From contig NZ_JAJIRN010000007.1 in NCBI RefSeq assembly GCF_025717515.1, forward strand, positions 186,001-250,000: a stretch of DNA of 64,000 bases, written 5' to 3'. This stretch comes from Roseateles oligotrophus. Its GTDB lineage: Bacteria; Pseudomonadota; Gammaproteobacteria; Burkholderiales; Burkholderiaceae_C. The notes under the pieces are model-generated. The model was not told the origin of the DNA. It saw nothing but the letters and a program-made list of their open reading frames with translations, and searched no databases. Every line of letters starts with the position of its first letter. The stretch's first letter is position 1. Shown here one piece after another: positions 47,319 to 57,200 of the stretch. The position numbers and the translations under genes were made by a program.

Positions 47319-49459
47319 CGGTTCTCAGGCTGCAGTTAGCGCCCCCCATCAAGACCCCCGAACCTTATGCGGCCCTGTTGGACGGGCTGCTGGATTCGGC
47401 CTGGTTGCTTGACGGGGCTAGCCGCTGCATCCTGGCGGTCAATGCGCTTGCGCATCAGCTATTGGGCATGAGTCCCGAACAATTGGTTGGGCAGTCGATC
47501 GAGTCCTTGGTCAGCACGCCCGAAGACGCGATGTTCTGGATGGAGGCGGCCGGCAACACCTCGGCCAGCTTGAATTCGGATACCTTGATGCGCCATGCCG
47601 ATGGCCAGATGCTTTGGGTCACCCGGCGCATCAGTTTTATCGCGCCGAATACACAGTTGGGCGGTAGTGGAGCCAATGGCTATTGGCTGGTCGTGATCCG
47701 TGACCAAAGTCGGCAAAGGCAAAGCGAGGAGGAGCGTGAGGCCTTGGTGGCCGAGCTGCAAGCAACCCTCGAATCAACCGCCGATGGCATTTTGGTGACC
47801 GATCTGGCGGGCCGCATGCGCTCCTTCAATCGGCGTTTTGCGTCGCTCTGGGGTATTCCCGCTGATCTGTTGCAGGAGCGCAATGACGAGGCGGTGCAGA
47901 CATGGATGCGGCGCTCGGTGCATGACGGCAAGAGCTATGCGCAGCGCTTGGTGGCCATTGAAGAGGCGCCGCTGCTGCAGAGCAGCGATGTGATCACGCT
48001 GACGGATGGGCGGGTGCTGGAGCGCGTGTCTTTGCCGCAGTTCAGCCGCGGCAGGGCGGTAGGGCGGGTCTATTCCTTCCGTGACTTGAGCGAAAAGCTT
48101 GCCGCCAGCCAGCGCATCGAGGAATTGGCCCATTCCGATATGTTGACCGGCCTGCCCAATCGGCGTGCTTTGGCAGAGCGGGTGGACTATGCGCAGGCAA
48201 TGGCAAGACGCGAAAGCATTCCTTTTGCGCTGCTCAATGTTGACCTCGATAGGTTCCAGCAAATCAATGACACGCTCGGACATTCTTATGGTGACCGTGT
48301 CCTGAAAGAAGTGGCCGAACGCCTGAAGGGCTGTTTGCGCGAGGTGGATACGGTGGCTCGCTTGGGCGGCGATGAGTTTGCACTTTTGATCCACCAAGCC
48401 GATGCGCGTGGCGCCGAGAACGCGGCCCGCCGGGTGCAGGACGCCATGTCCCGGCCCTTTAGTTTTGACACGCTCAGTTTCACCGTCACTTGCAGCACCG
48501 GCATCGCCTTGTTTCCCGGCGATGGCGGCACGGCCGATGAGTTGATGGCCAGCGCCGAGCGCGCGATGCACTGGGTCAAGGAAAGTGGCCGCGGCACGTT
48601 CCACTTCCATCGGCCGCGCAAGGATGTTGACTTGCTGTCACGTATGCGCCTGGATCACGCCATGCGTCAGGCCTTGCAAGAAGGGCAGTTCCGACTTCAC
48701 TACCAGCCACAAATCGCCTTGGGCAGTGGGCAGGTGATTGGTGCGGAGGCTTTGATTCGCTGGCGAGATCCGGTGCGAGGTGAAGTTTCGCCCGGTGAAT
48801 TCATACCGGTGGCGGAAGAGAGCGGTTTTGTGGTCGCGATTGGCGAGTGGGTGTTGCGTCAAGCCGTCGAGCAAGCCGCGACTTGGTTGCGCCAAGGCCG
48901 GCCGATGCCGGTGGCCGTCAATGTGTCAGCGCTGCAGTTTCAACAGAGCCAGTTCGTCGACACGGTGGCCGCAGTCTTGAAGTCATCGGGCCTGCCGCCG
49001 GCGCTGTTGGAGTTGGAGTTGACCGAGTCCATTTTGCTGCGCGATGCTGAAGAAGCGTTGCTGCGACTGCAGGCTTTGGCGGCGCTGGGCGTGACCATGT
49101 CGATCGACGACTTTGGCACCGGCTATTCAAGCCTCGGTTATTTGAAGCGCTTTCCGATTCAGCGCTTGAAGATTGACCGCAGCTTTGTGAAGGGTCTGCC
49201 CGGCGATAGCAGCGATGCAGCGATCGTCAACGCCATCATTCAAATGGGTCAGGCTTTACGCCTGCAAGTGATCGCCGAAGGCGTGGAGACCGAGGCGCAG
49301 CGTGAGTTCCTGCTGCGCGCCGGCTGCCATGAATTCCAAGGCTTTCTGTACGCTCAAGCGCTCGATCCACGTGCCTTCGAGGAGCGAGTCTGGCGACGTA
49401 GCCCGGAGTTGCCTGCGCGCGGTGTCGGCATGCATTTATTGGGCGGCCTGCTGGTCTGA
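47315..49459 (+). CDS. PAS-GGDEF-EAL protein (cyclic-di-GMP synthesis/breakdown)
   Basis: 714 aa, no membrane segment. Two PAS domains (about 15-125 and 145-265), then GGDEF with the intact motif RLGGDEFALL and, five residues before it, the inhibitory RxxD site (REVD). The EAL domain has AEALIRW, ELELTES, DDFGTGYSSL, KIDRSFVKG and AEGVETEAQ, so all usual catalytic residues are present. Both activities are possible; PAS input probably sets the balance. Partner of the HD-GYP protein encoded just before it. Confidence 0.94.
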   Translation: MTVLRLQLAPPIKTPEPYAALLDGLLDSAWLLDGASRCILAVNALAHQLLGMSPEQLVGQSIESLVSTPEDAMFWMEAAGNTSASLNSDTLMRHADGQMLWVTRRISFIAPNTQLGGSGANGYWLVVIRDQSRQRQSEEEREALVAELQATLESTADGILVTDLAGRMRSFNRRFASLWGIPADLLQERNDEAVQTWMRRSVHDGKSYAQRLVAIEEAPLLQSSDVITLTDGRVLERVSLPQFSRGRAVGRVYSFRDLSEKLAASQRIEELAHSDMLTGLPNRRALAERVDYAQAMARRESIPFALLNVDLDRFQQINDTLGHSYGDRVLKEVAERLKGCLREVDTVARLGGDEFALLIHQADARGAENAARRVQDAMSRPFSFDTLSFTVTCSTGIALFPGDGGTADELMASAERAMHWVKESGRGTFHFHRPRKDVDLLSRMRLDHAMRQALQEGQFRLHYQPQIALGSGQVIGAEALIRWRDPVRGEVSPGEFIPVAEESGFVVAIGEWVLRQAVEQAATWLRQGRPMPVAVNVSALQFQQSQFVDTVAAVLKSSGLPPALLELELTESILLRDAEEALLRLQALAALGVTMSIDDFGTGYSSLGYLKRFPIQRLKIDRSFVKGLPGDSSDAAIVNAIIQMGQALRLQVIAEGVETEAQREFLLRAGCHEFQGFLYAQALDPRAFEERVWRRSPELPARGVGMHLLGGLLV

Positions 49460-49530
49460 GGCGTCGGCGTCACAAACAGGCGTCACCGCCGTCAACGCAC
49501 AATAGCGCTCTATCCAAGCAAGGGTGAGCG

Positions 49531-49854
49531 ATGATTTACAAATTCAAGTCCAAGGCCGGCGCCGACGTCATCATGATGGGACCGCAGGGTGATCAAATCT
49601 TGGCGCTGCTGGGGCGCGAGCCGGCCGCTCAGGGTCTGCTCGCCGTGACGACCCTGACGCAAGCGATGGCCTCCTTGGAGCGGGCCGCTGCGGAAGATGA
49701 CGCTGCTTTTGCCGCCCAGCAAGCCGAGGCGCTGGCCGCCGGTTTGAGTGCCCCTCGCCGAGAAGGCATCAGTCTGCGCCAACGTGTTTGGCCATTGCGG
49801 GAGCTAATGCGCCATAGCCTGGAGGCGGGGCAAGATGTTTTCTGGGGAGTCTGA
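49531..49854 (+). CDS. DUF1840 domain protein
   Basis: 107 aa: MIYKFKSKAGADVIMMGPQGDQILALLG is the DUF1840 opening, and the C-terminal LRQRVWPLRELMRHSLEAGQDVFWGV its usual end. It is a small soluble protein almost restricted to betaproteobacteria, of unknown function. It sits directly before the histidine phosphatase gene, with overlapping or touching ends. Confidence 0.88.
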   Translation: MIYKFKSKAGADVIMMGPQGDQILALLGREPAAQGLLAVTTLTQAMASLERAAAEDDAAFAAQQAEALAAGLSAPRREGISLRQRVWPLRELMRHSLEAGQDVFWGV

Positions 49855-49858
49855 GGCG

Positions 49859-50509
49859 ATGCCTTTGGACCGCAGCACCCAGATTCTGGCGATTCGGCAT
49901 GGCGAGACCGAATGGAATCGGGCCAAGCGGATTCAAGGGCATACCGATATTGCGCTCAGTGAACTTGGCCATGCCCAGGCGCGCTTGCTGGGGCTTGCCT
50001 TGCGTGAGCAGGCGATCGATGCGGTCTATACGAGCAATCTGTTGCGCGCCCAGCAGACCGCTCAGGCGGTAGTTGCCCATGCCCATCCATCCTGTCAACT
50101 GCGACTGGATCCCTTGTTAAGGGAGCGGAGTTTCGGCATCTTTGAGGGCCTGACCTGGGAGCAAATCGCGGAGCGGTGGCCGGTTCAAAGCGAAAGGTGG
50201 CGAAGGCGGGACGCCGATTTCGGTGCCGAAGGCGGTGAAACGCTGGGTAATTTTTACCAGCGCAGCGTTGCGGCGCTGACGCGTATCGCCTTGAATCATC
50301 CGGGCGAGACCATCGCGATCGTCACCCACGGTGGCGTCTTGGATTGTCTCTACCGCGCAGCGGCGCGACTCTCCCTGCAAGCTCCGCGCAGCTGGGTATT
50401 GGGTAATGCCGCGGTCAATCGCCTGCTTTTCACGCCAGCAGGTTTCAGTTTGGTCGGTTGGCACGATAGCGGCCATTTGGAACCGCTTGAGCAGGGCTCA
50501 GAACGTTAG
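49859..50509 (+). CDS. Histidine phosphatase (phosphoglycerate-mutase family)
   Basis: 216 aa from the ATG at 49859 (ggggag 9 nt upstream); an ATG at 49835 inside the DUF1840 gene is the alternative. Catalytic loop LAIRHGETEWN (His and Arg), Arg in TSNLLRAQQTA, ERSFGIFEGLTWEQI, and the second His in IVTHGGVLDCLYR. It is a CobC/GpmB-like phosphatase; whether it acts on alpha-ribazole phosphate, sugar phosphates or others cannot be told, and no cobalamin gene is adjacent. Confidence 0.88.
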   Translation: MPLDRSTQILAIRHGETEWNRAKRIQGHTDIALSELGHAQARLLGLALREQAIDAVYTSNLLRAQQTAQAVVAHAHPSCQLRLDPLLRERSFGIFEGLTWEQIAERWPVQSERWRRRDADFGAEGGETLGNFYQRSVAALTRIALNHPGETIAIVTHGGVLDCLYRAAARLSLQAPRSWVLGNAAVNRLLFTPAGFSLVGWHDSGHLEPLEQGSER

Positions 50510-50599
50510 GATTTCGGCCGTTTTCGTTTGGCTATGGCAAGTGCTAAACCGCATGCTGCTAGGTATAGCCGCGAAGTGTTGCAATTTCGCGTCGCCCCA

Positions 50600-50628
50600 C
50601 TGGCGCTCCCGCTTGGCACTTCTATACT
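50600..50628 (+). promoter_or_regulatory. Sigma-70-like promoter of the porin gene
   Basis: ctggcg (50600-50605), 17-bp spacer, tatact (50623-50628; 5 of 6 to consensus). It lies 67 bp before the porin start. The -35 is poor. Confidence 0.5.
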
Positions 50629-50694
50629 CGCGTCACATTACGCAGAAGACCGGGCGTACTTGCTCAGTTCTAATTCAACTCACAAAGGTAAACG

Positions 50695-51651
50695 ATGAAA
50701 AAGATCGCTCTCGTGGCCGCTATTGCAGCCTTCGCCGCACCCGCCGCATTCGCACAAAGCTCGGTCACCCTGTGGGGCCGGATCAATACCTCGGTTGAGA
50801 GCCAGTCCAACAATGGCGGCGACCGCGTTGTTGCAGTGCAGAACAACAGTTCGCGCCTGGGTTTCAAGGGCACGGAAGATCTGGGTGGCGGCCTGAAGGC
50901 TCAGTTCTTCTTGGAGCATGGTCTGAAATCGGATACCGGCGCTGCCAATGGACCTTTCTGGAATCGTGAAGCAGCCGTTCAGTTGAGCGGCTCCTTTGGT
51001 GCTGTCAAGCTGGGTCGTTGGACCAACGGTTCTTACTTCGCCACGGCTGACTACATCAGCATGCACAACCATGACACCGGCACTTCCTCGGATAACCTGT
51101 ACGCATTCGGTACGGCTTTCAGGGAGGAAAATAAGATCGGTTACTTCACCCCTAACTACGCAGGGTTCACTGCAGAAATTACTGCCAGCGCTGGCGAGGG
51201 TGGTCCCAAGCGTGCGTTCGACTTGTCCGCCAACTACGACATGGGCCCTATCCATTTGGGCGCTGGTTACGGCAAGCAAGGTGACGGTAACCAATTCGCT
51301 ATTCGCGGTCTGTATGAAATGGGTGCCTTCACCTTCGGCGCTTATTGGCAAGTTGAAGACAACAAGGTTGCAGTTGGCACCAAGGCAAAGCGCAACATTG
51401 GTCGGGTCTCTGGCATGTACACCATGGGAGCCTCCGAGTTTCACGTCAACGTCGGCGGCACCGAGGGTGGCGGTACGGCTTGCCCAGTGTCCAATCTTTG
51501 CAACACAGGCGGTACGCAATATACGTTGGGGTACAACCACAACCTGAGCAAGCGTACCAAGGTGTATGGCTTCTACACAGCGCAGGAGCCAACCAAGGGT
51601 GACAAGGGCAAGTTCGACTCTTTCGCAGTCGGCATTCGCCACAACTTCTGA
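50695..51651 (+). CDS. Outer-membrane porin, Burkholderiales general porin family
   Basis: 318 aa. Signal peptide MKKIALVAAIAAFAAPAAFA ending before QSSVTLWGRINTSVE, the first strand. NNSSRLGFKGTEDLGGGLKAQFFLEHGL and WNREAAVQLSGSFGAVKLGRW are standard for this 16-strand trimeric porin type, and the chain ends with the outer-membrane signature GIRHNF (C-terminal Phe). It is somewhat shorter than the usual 340-380 aa. It gives passive diffusion of small solutes. Own promoter and a strong terminator, so monocistronic. Confidence 0.95.
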   Translation: MKKIALVAAIAAFAAPAAFAQSSVTLWGRINTSVESQSNNGGDRVVAVQNNSSRLGFKGTEDLGGGLKAQFFLEHGLKSDTGAANGPFWNREAAVQLSGSFGAVKLGRWTNGSYFATADYISMHNHDTGTSSDNLYAFGTAFREENKIGYFTPNYAGFTAEITASAGEGGPKRAFDLSANYDMGPIHLGAGYGKQGDGNQFAIRGLYEMGAFTFGAYWQVEDNKVAVGTKAKRNIGRVSGMYTMGASEFHVNVGGTEGGGTACPVSNLCNTGGTQYTLGYNHNLSKRTKVYGFYTAQEPTKGDKGKFDSFAVGIRHNF

Positions 51652-51668
51652 TCGTTCGCGACGGATTG

Positions 51669-51696
51669 AAAAAAGCGACCTTCGGGTCGCTTTTTT
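51669..51696 (+). terminator. Intrinsic terminator after the porin gene
   Basis: aaaaaagcgacc-ttcg-ggtcgctttttt: a 12-bp stem closed by a stable ttcg tetraloop and a T6 run, 18 bp past the porin stop. The A-run on the other side also lets it work for the opposite direction (ruvB). Confidence 0.92.
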
Positions 51697-51715
51697 GTTG
51701 GCAGCTTAGAAGTGG

Positions 51716-52771
51716 CTATTCGTCAAAGAGTTGCCCCATGGCCTTGGGCGGCGTCACGCCCAGATGCCTGAAAGCCGCCAAGGTCGCGATGCGACCCCGC
51801 GGTGTGCGCTGCAAAAAACCCTGCTGGATCAAATACGGTTCGATCACATCTTCGATCGTGCCGGCTTCTTCTCCGATTGCTGCGGCGACGTTCTCCAGCC
51901 CCACCGGTCCGCCGTCAAAACGGTGGACGATGGCCTCCAGCAGCTTGCGGTCCATCAGGTCGAAGCCGCGCGGATCCACGTCCAACATCGCCAAGGCCTT
52001 GTCGGCAATGCTTTTGACTATGCGTCCATCGCCCTTGACGTCGGCATAGTCGCGTACCCGCCGCAGCAGACGGTTAGCGATGCGCGGAGTGCCGCGCGAG
52101 CGACGGGCGATTTCGAGCGCTCCCTCGGCATCCATCGGCGTGTTCAAGAGCGCGGCCGAGCGGGTGACGATGCGCTGCAGCTCTTCGGCGGTGTAGAACT
52201 CCAGCCTAGCCACGATGCCGAAACGGTCGCGCAGCGGGTTGGTCAGCATGCCGGCACGGGTCGTGGCGCCGACCAGCGTGAACGGTTGCAGATCAAGCTT
52301 GATCGAGCGCGCGGCCGGGCCCTCGCCAATCATGATGTCGATCTGATAGTCCTCCAGAGCCGGGTAGAGGATTTCCTCCACCACCGGCGAGAGGCGATGA
52401 ATCTCGTCGATAAAGAGCACATCGTTCTTCTCGAGATTGGTCAGAATGGCGGCCAGGTCCTTGGGCTTCTCCAGCACCGGCCCGGAGGTCTGGCGCAGAT
52501 TGACGCCCAACTCGGCCGCGATGATGTGGGATAGCGTTGTTTTGCCCAAACCCGGTGGGCCGAACAAGAGCACGTGATCCATTGCTTCATCGCGTTTGCG
52601 AGCCGCGCCGATGAAGATCTCCAATTGCTCGCGGGCCTTGGTCTGGCCCACATATTCGTCCAGCAACTTGGGGCGCAGTGCACGCTCAATCGCTTCTTCT
52701 TTGGGCGAGCTTGGCGCCGCGCTAACGACCCGGATCGGCGCCGCAGCAAAATCGTCGGTTTGAATGCTCAT
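51716..52771 (-). CDS. ruvB: Holliday junction branch-migration ATPase RuvB
   Basis: 351 aa. AAA+ motor: [19 protein letters not shown], Walker [12 protein letters not shown], Walker [11 protein letters not shown], sensor [11 protein letters not shown] and the C-terminal winged helix with [16 protein letters not shown] and [12 protein letters not shown]. With RuvA it moves Holliday junctions during recombination repair. Its start overlaps the ruvA stop by 4 bp. ruvC is not nearby. Confidence 0.98.
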   Translation of the reverse strand: MSIQTDDFAAAPIRVVSAAPSSPKEEAIERALRPKLLDEYVGQTKAREQLEIFIGAARKRDEAMDHVLLFGPPGLGKTTLSHIIAAELGVNLRQTSGPVLEKPKDLAAILTNLEKNDVLFIDEIHRLSPVVEEILYPALEDYQIDIMIGEGPAARSIKLDLQPFTLVGATTRAGMLTNPLRDRFGIVARLEFYTAEELQRIVTRSAALLNTPMDAEGALEIARRSRGTPRIANRLLRRVRDYADVKGDGRIVKSIADKALAMLDVDPRGFDLMDRKLLEAIVHRFDGGPVGLENVAAAIGEEAGTIEDVIEPYLIQQGFLQRTPRGRIATLAAFRHLGVTPPKAMGQLFDE

Positions 52772-53340
52772 CTGGACAAGGCCCTCAGCGCCAGCTTGAT
52801 GCCATCGCTAACGCCGATATCGATCGGCAAGGCCTTCAGTGCCAGCGCGGCGTCCTTCTCGCTATAGCCCAGCGCCACCAGCGCTTGCAGGATGTCGCCC
52901 TGGTTGTCGTTTGCCATGCTGACCGGCAGGGCAAGATCTGGCCCGAGCTTGCCCTTGAGTTCGAGCAACAAGCGTTCGGCGGTCTTCTTGCCGACGCCGG
53001 GCACCTTGACCAAGCGGGCCGCATCTTGCTTTGCGACGGCCTGCGCCAACTCCGCGACCGACAGGCCGGACAGCAGCGACAGTGCCATGCGGGGGCCTAC
53101 GCCGCTGATTTTGATCAGTTGCCGAAAGGTGGCGCGCTCTTCCGCGGTCAAAAATCCAAACAGAATTTGTGCGTCCTCGCGGACGACGAAATGCGTCAGC
53201 AAGCTGACCTTCTCGCTCAAGCCGGGGAGGTTGTAAAAGGTGCTCATCGGCACATCGACCTCGTAGCCGACGCCTTGCACATCAATGAGGACCAGCGGAG
53301 GCGATTTTTCCGCAATGACGCCTGTGAGTCTTCCAATCAT
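52768..53340 (-). CDS. ruvA: Holliday junction DNA-binding protein RuvA
   Basis: 190 aa. [31 protein letters not shown] forms the OB-fold start; helix-hairpin-helix motifs are in [18 protein letters not shown] and [19 protein letters not shown]; the C-terminal domain has [12 protein letters not shown]. The tetramer holds the junction for RuvB. Confidence 0.98.
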   Translation of the reverse strand: MIGRLTGVIAEKSPPLVLIDVQGVGYEVDVPMSTFYNLPGLSEKVSLLTHFVVREDAQILFGFLTAEERATFRQLIKISGVGPRMALSLLSGLSVAELAQAVAKQDAARLVKVPGVGKKTAERLLLELKGKLGPDLALPVSMANDNQGDILQALVALGYSEKDAALALKALPIDIGVSDGIKLALRALSR

Positions 53341-53370
53341 CGGCCCATTATCCGGCCGAAAAACACCGCG

Positions 53371-54024
53371 CTAGTTTCTGCCAAACAGACCCAGGCGCTG
53401 CGCTTCGAGAGCGGCTTCGGCGCGTGAAGAAACATTCAGCTTGCGATAGATTTGCTTCACATAGTCGGCAATGGTGTGACGCGACAGGCCGAGTTGCACG
53501 CCGATCTCCGGCAGGGTGAAGCCCTTGGCGACCCGCAGCAGCACTTCGGTCTCGCGGTCGGTCAGAGACACCTCATGCAAGGGCGCGGCGGCCTGTGGGC
53601 GCTTTTGCTTGCCGAAATAGGAAATCACCTTGCGGGCAATCGACGGCGACAGCGGCGGCTCACCCTGACTCATTCTCTGCAATTGTTCGATCAATAGCTC
53701 GCGTGACTGTTCCTTCAGCAAATAGCCGAAAGCGCCGGCTTGCAAGGCCGGGAACAGGTGTTCGTCGTCGTCATGGATGGTCACGATCACCGACTGCGCC
53801 TCCGGTTGGCGATCGCGCAGCGCGGCGATGACCTCGACACCGGAGCCGTCTGGCAGGCCCAAATCCAGTAGTGCCAGGTCGAAGCGCTGGCTGTTGACGA
53901 AGGCCAGAGCGTCTTGAACTCGCGAGCATTCGGTGATTTGAGCGTTGGCGAATACCTGCTTGATCAGCGCCTTTAGCCAAGCACGGATTTCGGGGATATC
54001 TTCAAGCAGCAGGATATGGTCCAT
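53371..54024 (-). CDS. NarL/LuxR-type response regulator
   Basis: 217 aa. Receiver domain with acidic LLLEDIPEIRAW, phospho-acceptor in LALLDLGLPDGSG and Lys in GYLLKEQS. The C-terminal LuxR helix-turn-helix is LTDRETEVLLRVAKGFTLPEIGVQLGLSRHTIADYVKQIYRKL. It lies downstream of the HisKA_3 sensor kinase gene on the same strand, its evident partner. Target genes are unknown. Confidence 0.93.
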   Translation of the reverse strand: MDHILLLEDIPEIRAWLKALIKQVFANAQITECSRVQDALAFVNSQRFDLALLDLGLPDGSGVEVIAALRDRQPEAQSVIVTIHDDDEHLFPALQAGAFGYLLKEQSRELLIEQLQRMSQGEPPLSPSIARKVISYFGKQKRPQAAAPLHEVSLTDRETEVLLRVAKGFTLPEIGVQLGLSRHTIADYVKQIYRKLNVSSRAEAALEAQRLGLFGRN

Positions 54025-54125
54025 GGTGGTCTCGGCTTCGTTCTCGGATTTATGGCGCGGCGGAGCGCGGGTTACGCTCGTTCACGGTCTGTCACAGTAA
54101 GGCTTTATCGACAGAATGCCAACAA

Positions 54126-54152
54126 GCCTGCATGCGATAAGTGAATGCAGGC
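54126..54152. terminator. Hairpin between sensor kinase and regulator genes
   Basis: gcctgcat-gcgataagtga-atgcaggc: 8-bp perfect arms in the 146-bp gap. No T-run follows, so it may reduce read-through or stabilise an mRNA end. Confidence 0.35.
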
Positions 54153-54170
54153 GTGTGAGATGCACGTTAT

Positions 54171-55619
54171 TCAAAGCGGAATCGTCAGGCGAATCACGGT
54201 TCCCCAGCCCGGACCCGATTCGACCAGACATTGCCCATGCATTTGCTTGGCGCGCGACTTCATGCTGGCCATGCCGTGGCCGCGGTCCAGCCTACCGTCC
54301 AGTTCGGCCGGTATGCCCTGACCATTGTCCTGAATGACGACCAAAAAATCGCCTTCCTGGACCTTGCAGCTGATATTGCAGTGGGTGCCGCCGCTGTGCT
54401 TGATGATGTTGCTGACGGCCTCGCGAAAGATCCGCGTGGTTTGCACGTAAGCACGCGCCGGCAGGGTGTGAATGATGTCCTCGGCCGGCGACTCCCATTC
54501 GGCCAAAATATTTGCTTGCCCCAATCTTGAGACCACCTCGGCTCGCCAGTCGCCCAAGGCATCCAGCAATTGCACGGGCTTGCCGGTCAGCCCTCTCACC
54601 GACAGGCGCATTTCCTCCAGCGCCTCACGGGCCAAGGTTGAAATTCGGTCCGACTCGCTGGTGTGAACAATCGTCAGCAACTTGGCGCCCAGGTCATCGT
54701 GCAGGTCGGCCGCAATACGTTTGCGTTCGCGTTCGGTCACTTGTTCCAATTTTTGTTCCACCAGCGCGCCAAAGCTGAGTTCGACCTCGGCAACGCGGTG
54801 ATGCATTTCTTGCTCGGCCTGTGCATGTCTGATTTCGGCGATTTTTCTGGCTCGCGCCAACGAGGCGATCGCCTGCAGGCCCATTCCCATCATCAATAGA
54901 GCGGCGGCCGCTAGCAAGATTTGGCTGGCTGCGGCCGAGGTTGCGGATGTGGGGCCGGAGGGAAGCTGTAGGAGCAAAAAGGCGGACAACGCCGAGGTCA
55001 ACAAAGCCAGCAGGGCGCGCAGCAAAACGGGATCGCGGTGTTTGGCCAGCAGAGCATCTTGGTCCTGTACTTCGGCATCGGCATCGGCATCGGCGTTGCC
55101 GTGCAGGCGCGCGTAATAGGCCATCGCCAACAGCAGTTCCATGATCAGGAGGACTGACCACACCAAGCTGGAGTTCGCCACTTGTTCGGCCTTCAGCAAC
55201 CAAAGGCTGAGCGGGGCCAACACAAGCTGCGCTCGCAGAAGCGCAGACAGCCAACTGGGCAGGGCGGCGAAAGGTTGCAGCACGAACCGCAGCGTACAAA
55301 GGGTCAGCAAGGCCAAGCAGGCGACCGACAAACTGGGGCCTAATTCGCCCAGCACCTGGGTGCCGGCACCAAGCAAGGCCCACGCAACCGCGCTCAACAT
55401 CATGCCTCCGAGGTAGGGCAGGCGCTCTTCGCTCGGGCAGAGTCGGGCCAAGAGTGCGACGGTGATGCCCATCATCATCAGCATGGCCGTTAGCCATAAA
55501 TTGATGGGGTCGGCACTTCCGGTTGAAATCACGCCGGAAGTCGCTTGAGCGAACGAGGCCGCCGGGAGCAAGAGGGAGGCCGCTGTGGCGGCGCCAATCA
55601 ATGAATGAGGTCTGACCAT
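54171..55619 (-). CDS. Membrane sensor histidine kinase, NarX/LiaS (HisKA_3) type
   Basis: 482 aa from the ATG at 55619; upstream ATGs lack a ribosome site. The N-terminus looks like a signal peptide (SLIGAATAASLLLPAASFAQ), followed by about six membrane helices between residues 40 and 250 and a coiled coil. HisKA_3 has H307 in RIAADLHDDLGAKLL; HATPase has EAVSNIIKHSGG, DNGQGIP and GHGMASMKSRA. A DADADAE run at about 176-182 is encoded by a short tandem repeat. It should phosphorylate the regulator at 53371. The signal is unknown. Confidence 0.88.
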   Translation of the reverse strand: MVRPHSLIGAATAASLLLPAASFAQATSGVISTGSADPINLWLTAMLMMMGITVALLARLCPSEERLPYLGGMMLSAVAWALLGAGTQVLGELGPSLSVACLALLTLCTLRFVLQPFAALPSWLSALLRAQLVLAPLSLWLLKAEQVANSSLVWSVLLIMELLLAMAYYARLHGNADADADAEVQDQDALLAKHRDPVLLRALLALLTSALSAFLLLQLPSGPTSATSAAASQILLAAAALLMMGMGLQAIASLARARKIAEIRHAQAEQEMHHRVAEVELSFGALVEQKLEQVTERERKRIAADLHDDLGAKLLTIVHTSESDRISTLAREALEEMRLSVRGLTGKPVQLLDALGDWRAEVVSRLGQANILAEWESPAEDIIHTLPARAYVQTTRIFREAVSNIIKHSGGTHCNISCKVQEGDFLVVIQDNGQGIPAELDGRLDRGHGMASMKSRAKQMHGQCLVESGPGWGTVIRLTIPL

Positions 55620-55743
55620 CGTCGAGTCTTCATGTAACAAGCTGTGCATGGGCGCGATTGTGCAGGATCGCGGCTCTGGCCGATTAAAGGCAAGTGCGGG
55701 CGACAATGCGTGTCTGCTCCACTGCTCCAAATACGTTTCCGCC

Positions 55744-56754
55744 ATGATGCTTCGCCATGATTTTGCTCCGATCGACAATCAACGTTTGGCTCACCTGTGC
55801 GGCAGCTTGGACGGTCATTTGCGGCAGATTGAAGCCGCCATGGGCGTCAGCATCACGCGCAAGCATGCGCATTTCCGCATCGAGGGCCTGAAGGCTGCGG
55901 CGACGCGGACATTGCAGCTTTTGCAGACACTGTATGAACGTGGTCAGCGCGCGATCTCGCCCGAGCTTTTGCAACTGGCCCTGGCGGAGGCCGTTAGCGA
56001 GCTCGGCCCCAGCAAGAAGCGCCGGCAAGCGCCTGCCGTTGCGGCCGAACTGCCGCCGGAAGCGCTCGTGTTGAGAACCCGCCGCACCGACTTGGCCGGC
56101 CGTACGGCGCTGCAGCATCAATACCTGCGCCAGATCCTGGCGCACGACATCACGTTTGGCCTCGGGCCGGCCGGCACCGGCAAGACCTATCTGGCGGTGG
56201 CATGCGCCGTTGATGCGCTGGAGCGCAATAGCGTGCAACGCATCATCCTGACCCGGCCGGCTGTAGAGGCCGGCGAGCGGTTGGGCTTTTTGCCGGGAGA
56301 TTTGGCTCAAAAGGTTGATCCCTATCTACGCCCGCTTTATGACGCGCTGTACGAATTGATGGGGTTCGACCGTGTCACCAAGGCGTTTGAGAAGGGGACG
56401 TTGGAAGTAGCGCCCTTGGCCTTTATGCGCGGCCGCACGCTCAATCATGCGTTTGTGATTTTGGACGAAGCGCAAAACACCACGCCCGAGCAGATGAAAA
56501 TGTTCTTGACTCGCATTGGCTTTGGCAGCAAATGCGTGATCACCGGGGACACCAGCCAGATCGACCTGCCCAAGGGTGCTGCCAGTGGCTTGGTCGATGC
56601 CGAGCGGGTGCTGGTGAAGGTGGAGGGCATTGCGATGACGCATTTCACCAGCGCCGATGTGGTGCGCCATCCGCTGGTGGCGCGGATTGTTGAGGCCTAT
56701 GAGGCGCGCACAAAGACCGAGGCCAAGTTGAAGAGCAAAGGAGGTGCCGCATGA
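55744..56754 (+). CDS. phoH: PhoH-like ATPase
   Basis: 336 aa from the ATG at 55744. N-terminal KH-like part ([16 protein letters not shown]), then the PhoH ATPase: [80 protein letters not shown]. It acts in RNA metabolism together with YbeY, whose gene overlaps its end by 4 bp. Confidence 0.96.
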   Translation: MMLRHDFAPIDNQRLAHLCGSLDGHLRQIEAAMGVSITRKHAHFRIEGLKAAATRTLQLLQTLYERGQRAISPELLQLALAEAVSELGPSKKRRQAPAVAAELPPEALVLRTRRTDLAGRTALQHQYLRQILAHDITFGLGPAGTGKTYLAVACAVDALERNSVQRIILTRPAVEAGERLGFLPGDLAQKVDPYLRPLYDALYELMGFDRVTKAFEKGTLEVAPLAFMRGRTLNHAFVILDEAQNTTPEQMKMFLTRIGFGSKCVITGDTSQIDLPKGAASGLVDAERVLVKVEGIAMTHFTSADVVRHPLVARIVEAYEARTKTEAKLKSKGGAA

Positions 56755-57194
56755 GCCAGCCCGAATTGAGTTTGTCCCTGCAGTTTGCCGATCCGCGCCA
56801 CCGGACGCTGTTGCCCCGCCACAAGGTGGCGCGCTGGATCCGTGCGGCGCTGGAGCTGCCGGGGGAGTTGACCGTTCGCATCGTCGGCGCCGAAGAAGGT
56901 CAGGGTCTCAATCTTGAGTTCCGGGGCAAGGACTACGCCACCAATGTGCTGACCTTTGATTACAGCCATGAGCCGGTGGTGACCGCCGACCTGGTGATTT
57001 GTGCCGAAGTGGTCGAGCGTGAGGCGGCCGAGGCGGGCACCGATATTGCCGCCTACTATGCCCATATGCTGGTGCACGGCACCCTGCACGCGCAGGGTTA
57101 TGACCATGAGGAAGATGATGAGGCCGCCTGCATGGAGGGGCGCGAGACCGAGATCATGCTTGGCCTGGGTTTTGCTGACCCCTATTCGAGCTAA
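56751..57194 (+). CDS. ybeY: Endoribonuclease / rRNA maturation factor YbeY
   Basis: 147 aa. The metal-binding signature [20 protein letters not shown] (three His) is intact, preceded by [13 protein letters not shown]. It is needed for 16S rRNA 3' end maturation and ribosome quality control. phoH-ybeY is the usual pair; the commonly following corC gene is absent and a convergent transporter gene ends 6 bp away. Confidence 0.96.
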   Translation: MSQPELSLSLQFADPRHRTLLPRHKVARWIRAALELPGELTVRIVGAEEGQGLNLEFRGKDYATNVLTFDYSHEPVVTADLVICAEVVEREAAEAGTDIAAYYAHMLVHGTLHAQGYDHEEDDEAACMEGRETEIMLGLGFADPYSS

Positions 57195-57200
57195 CTTCAA

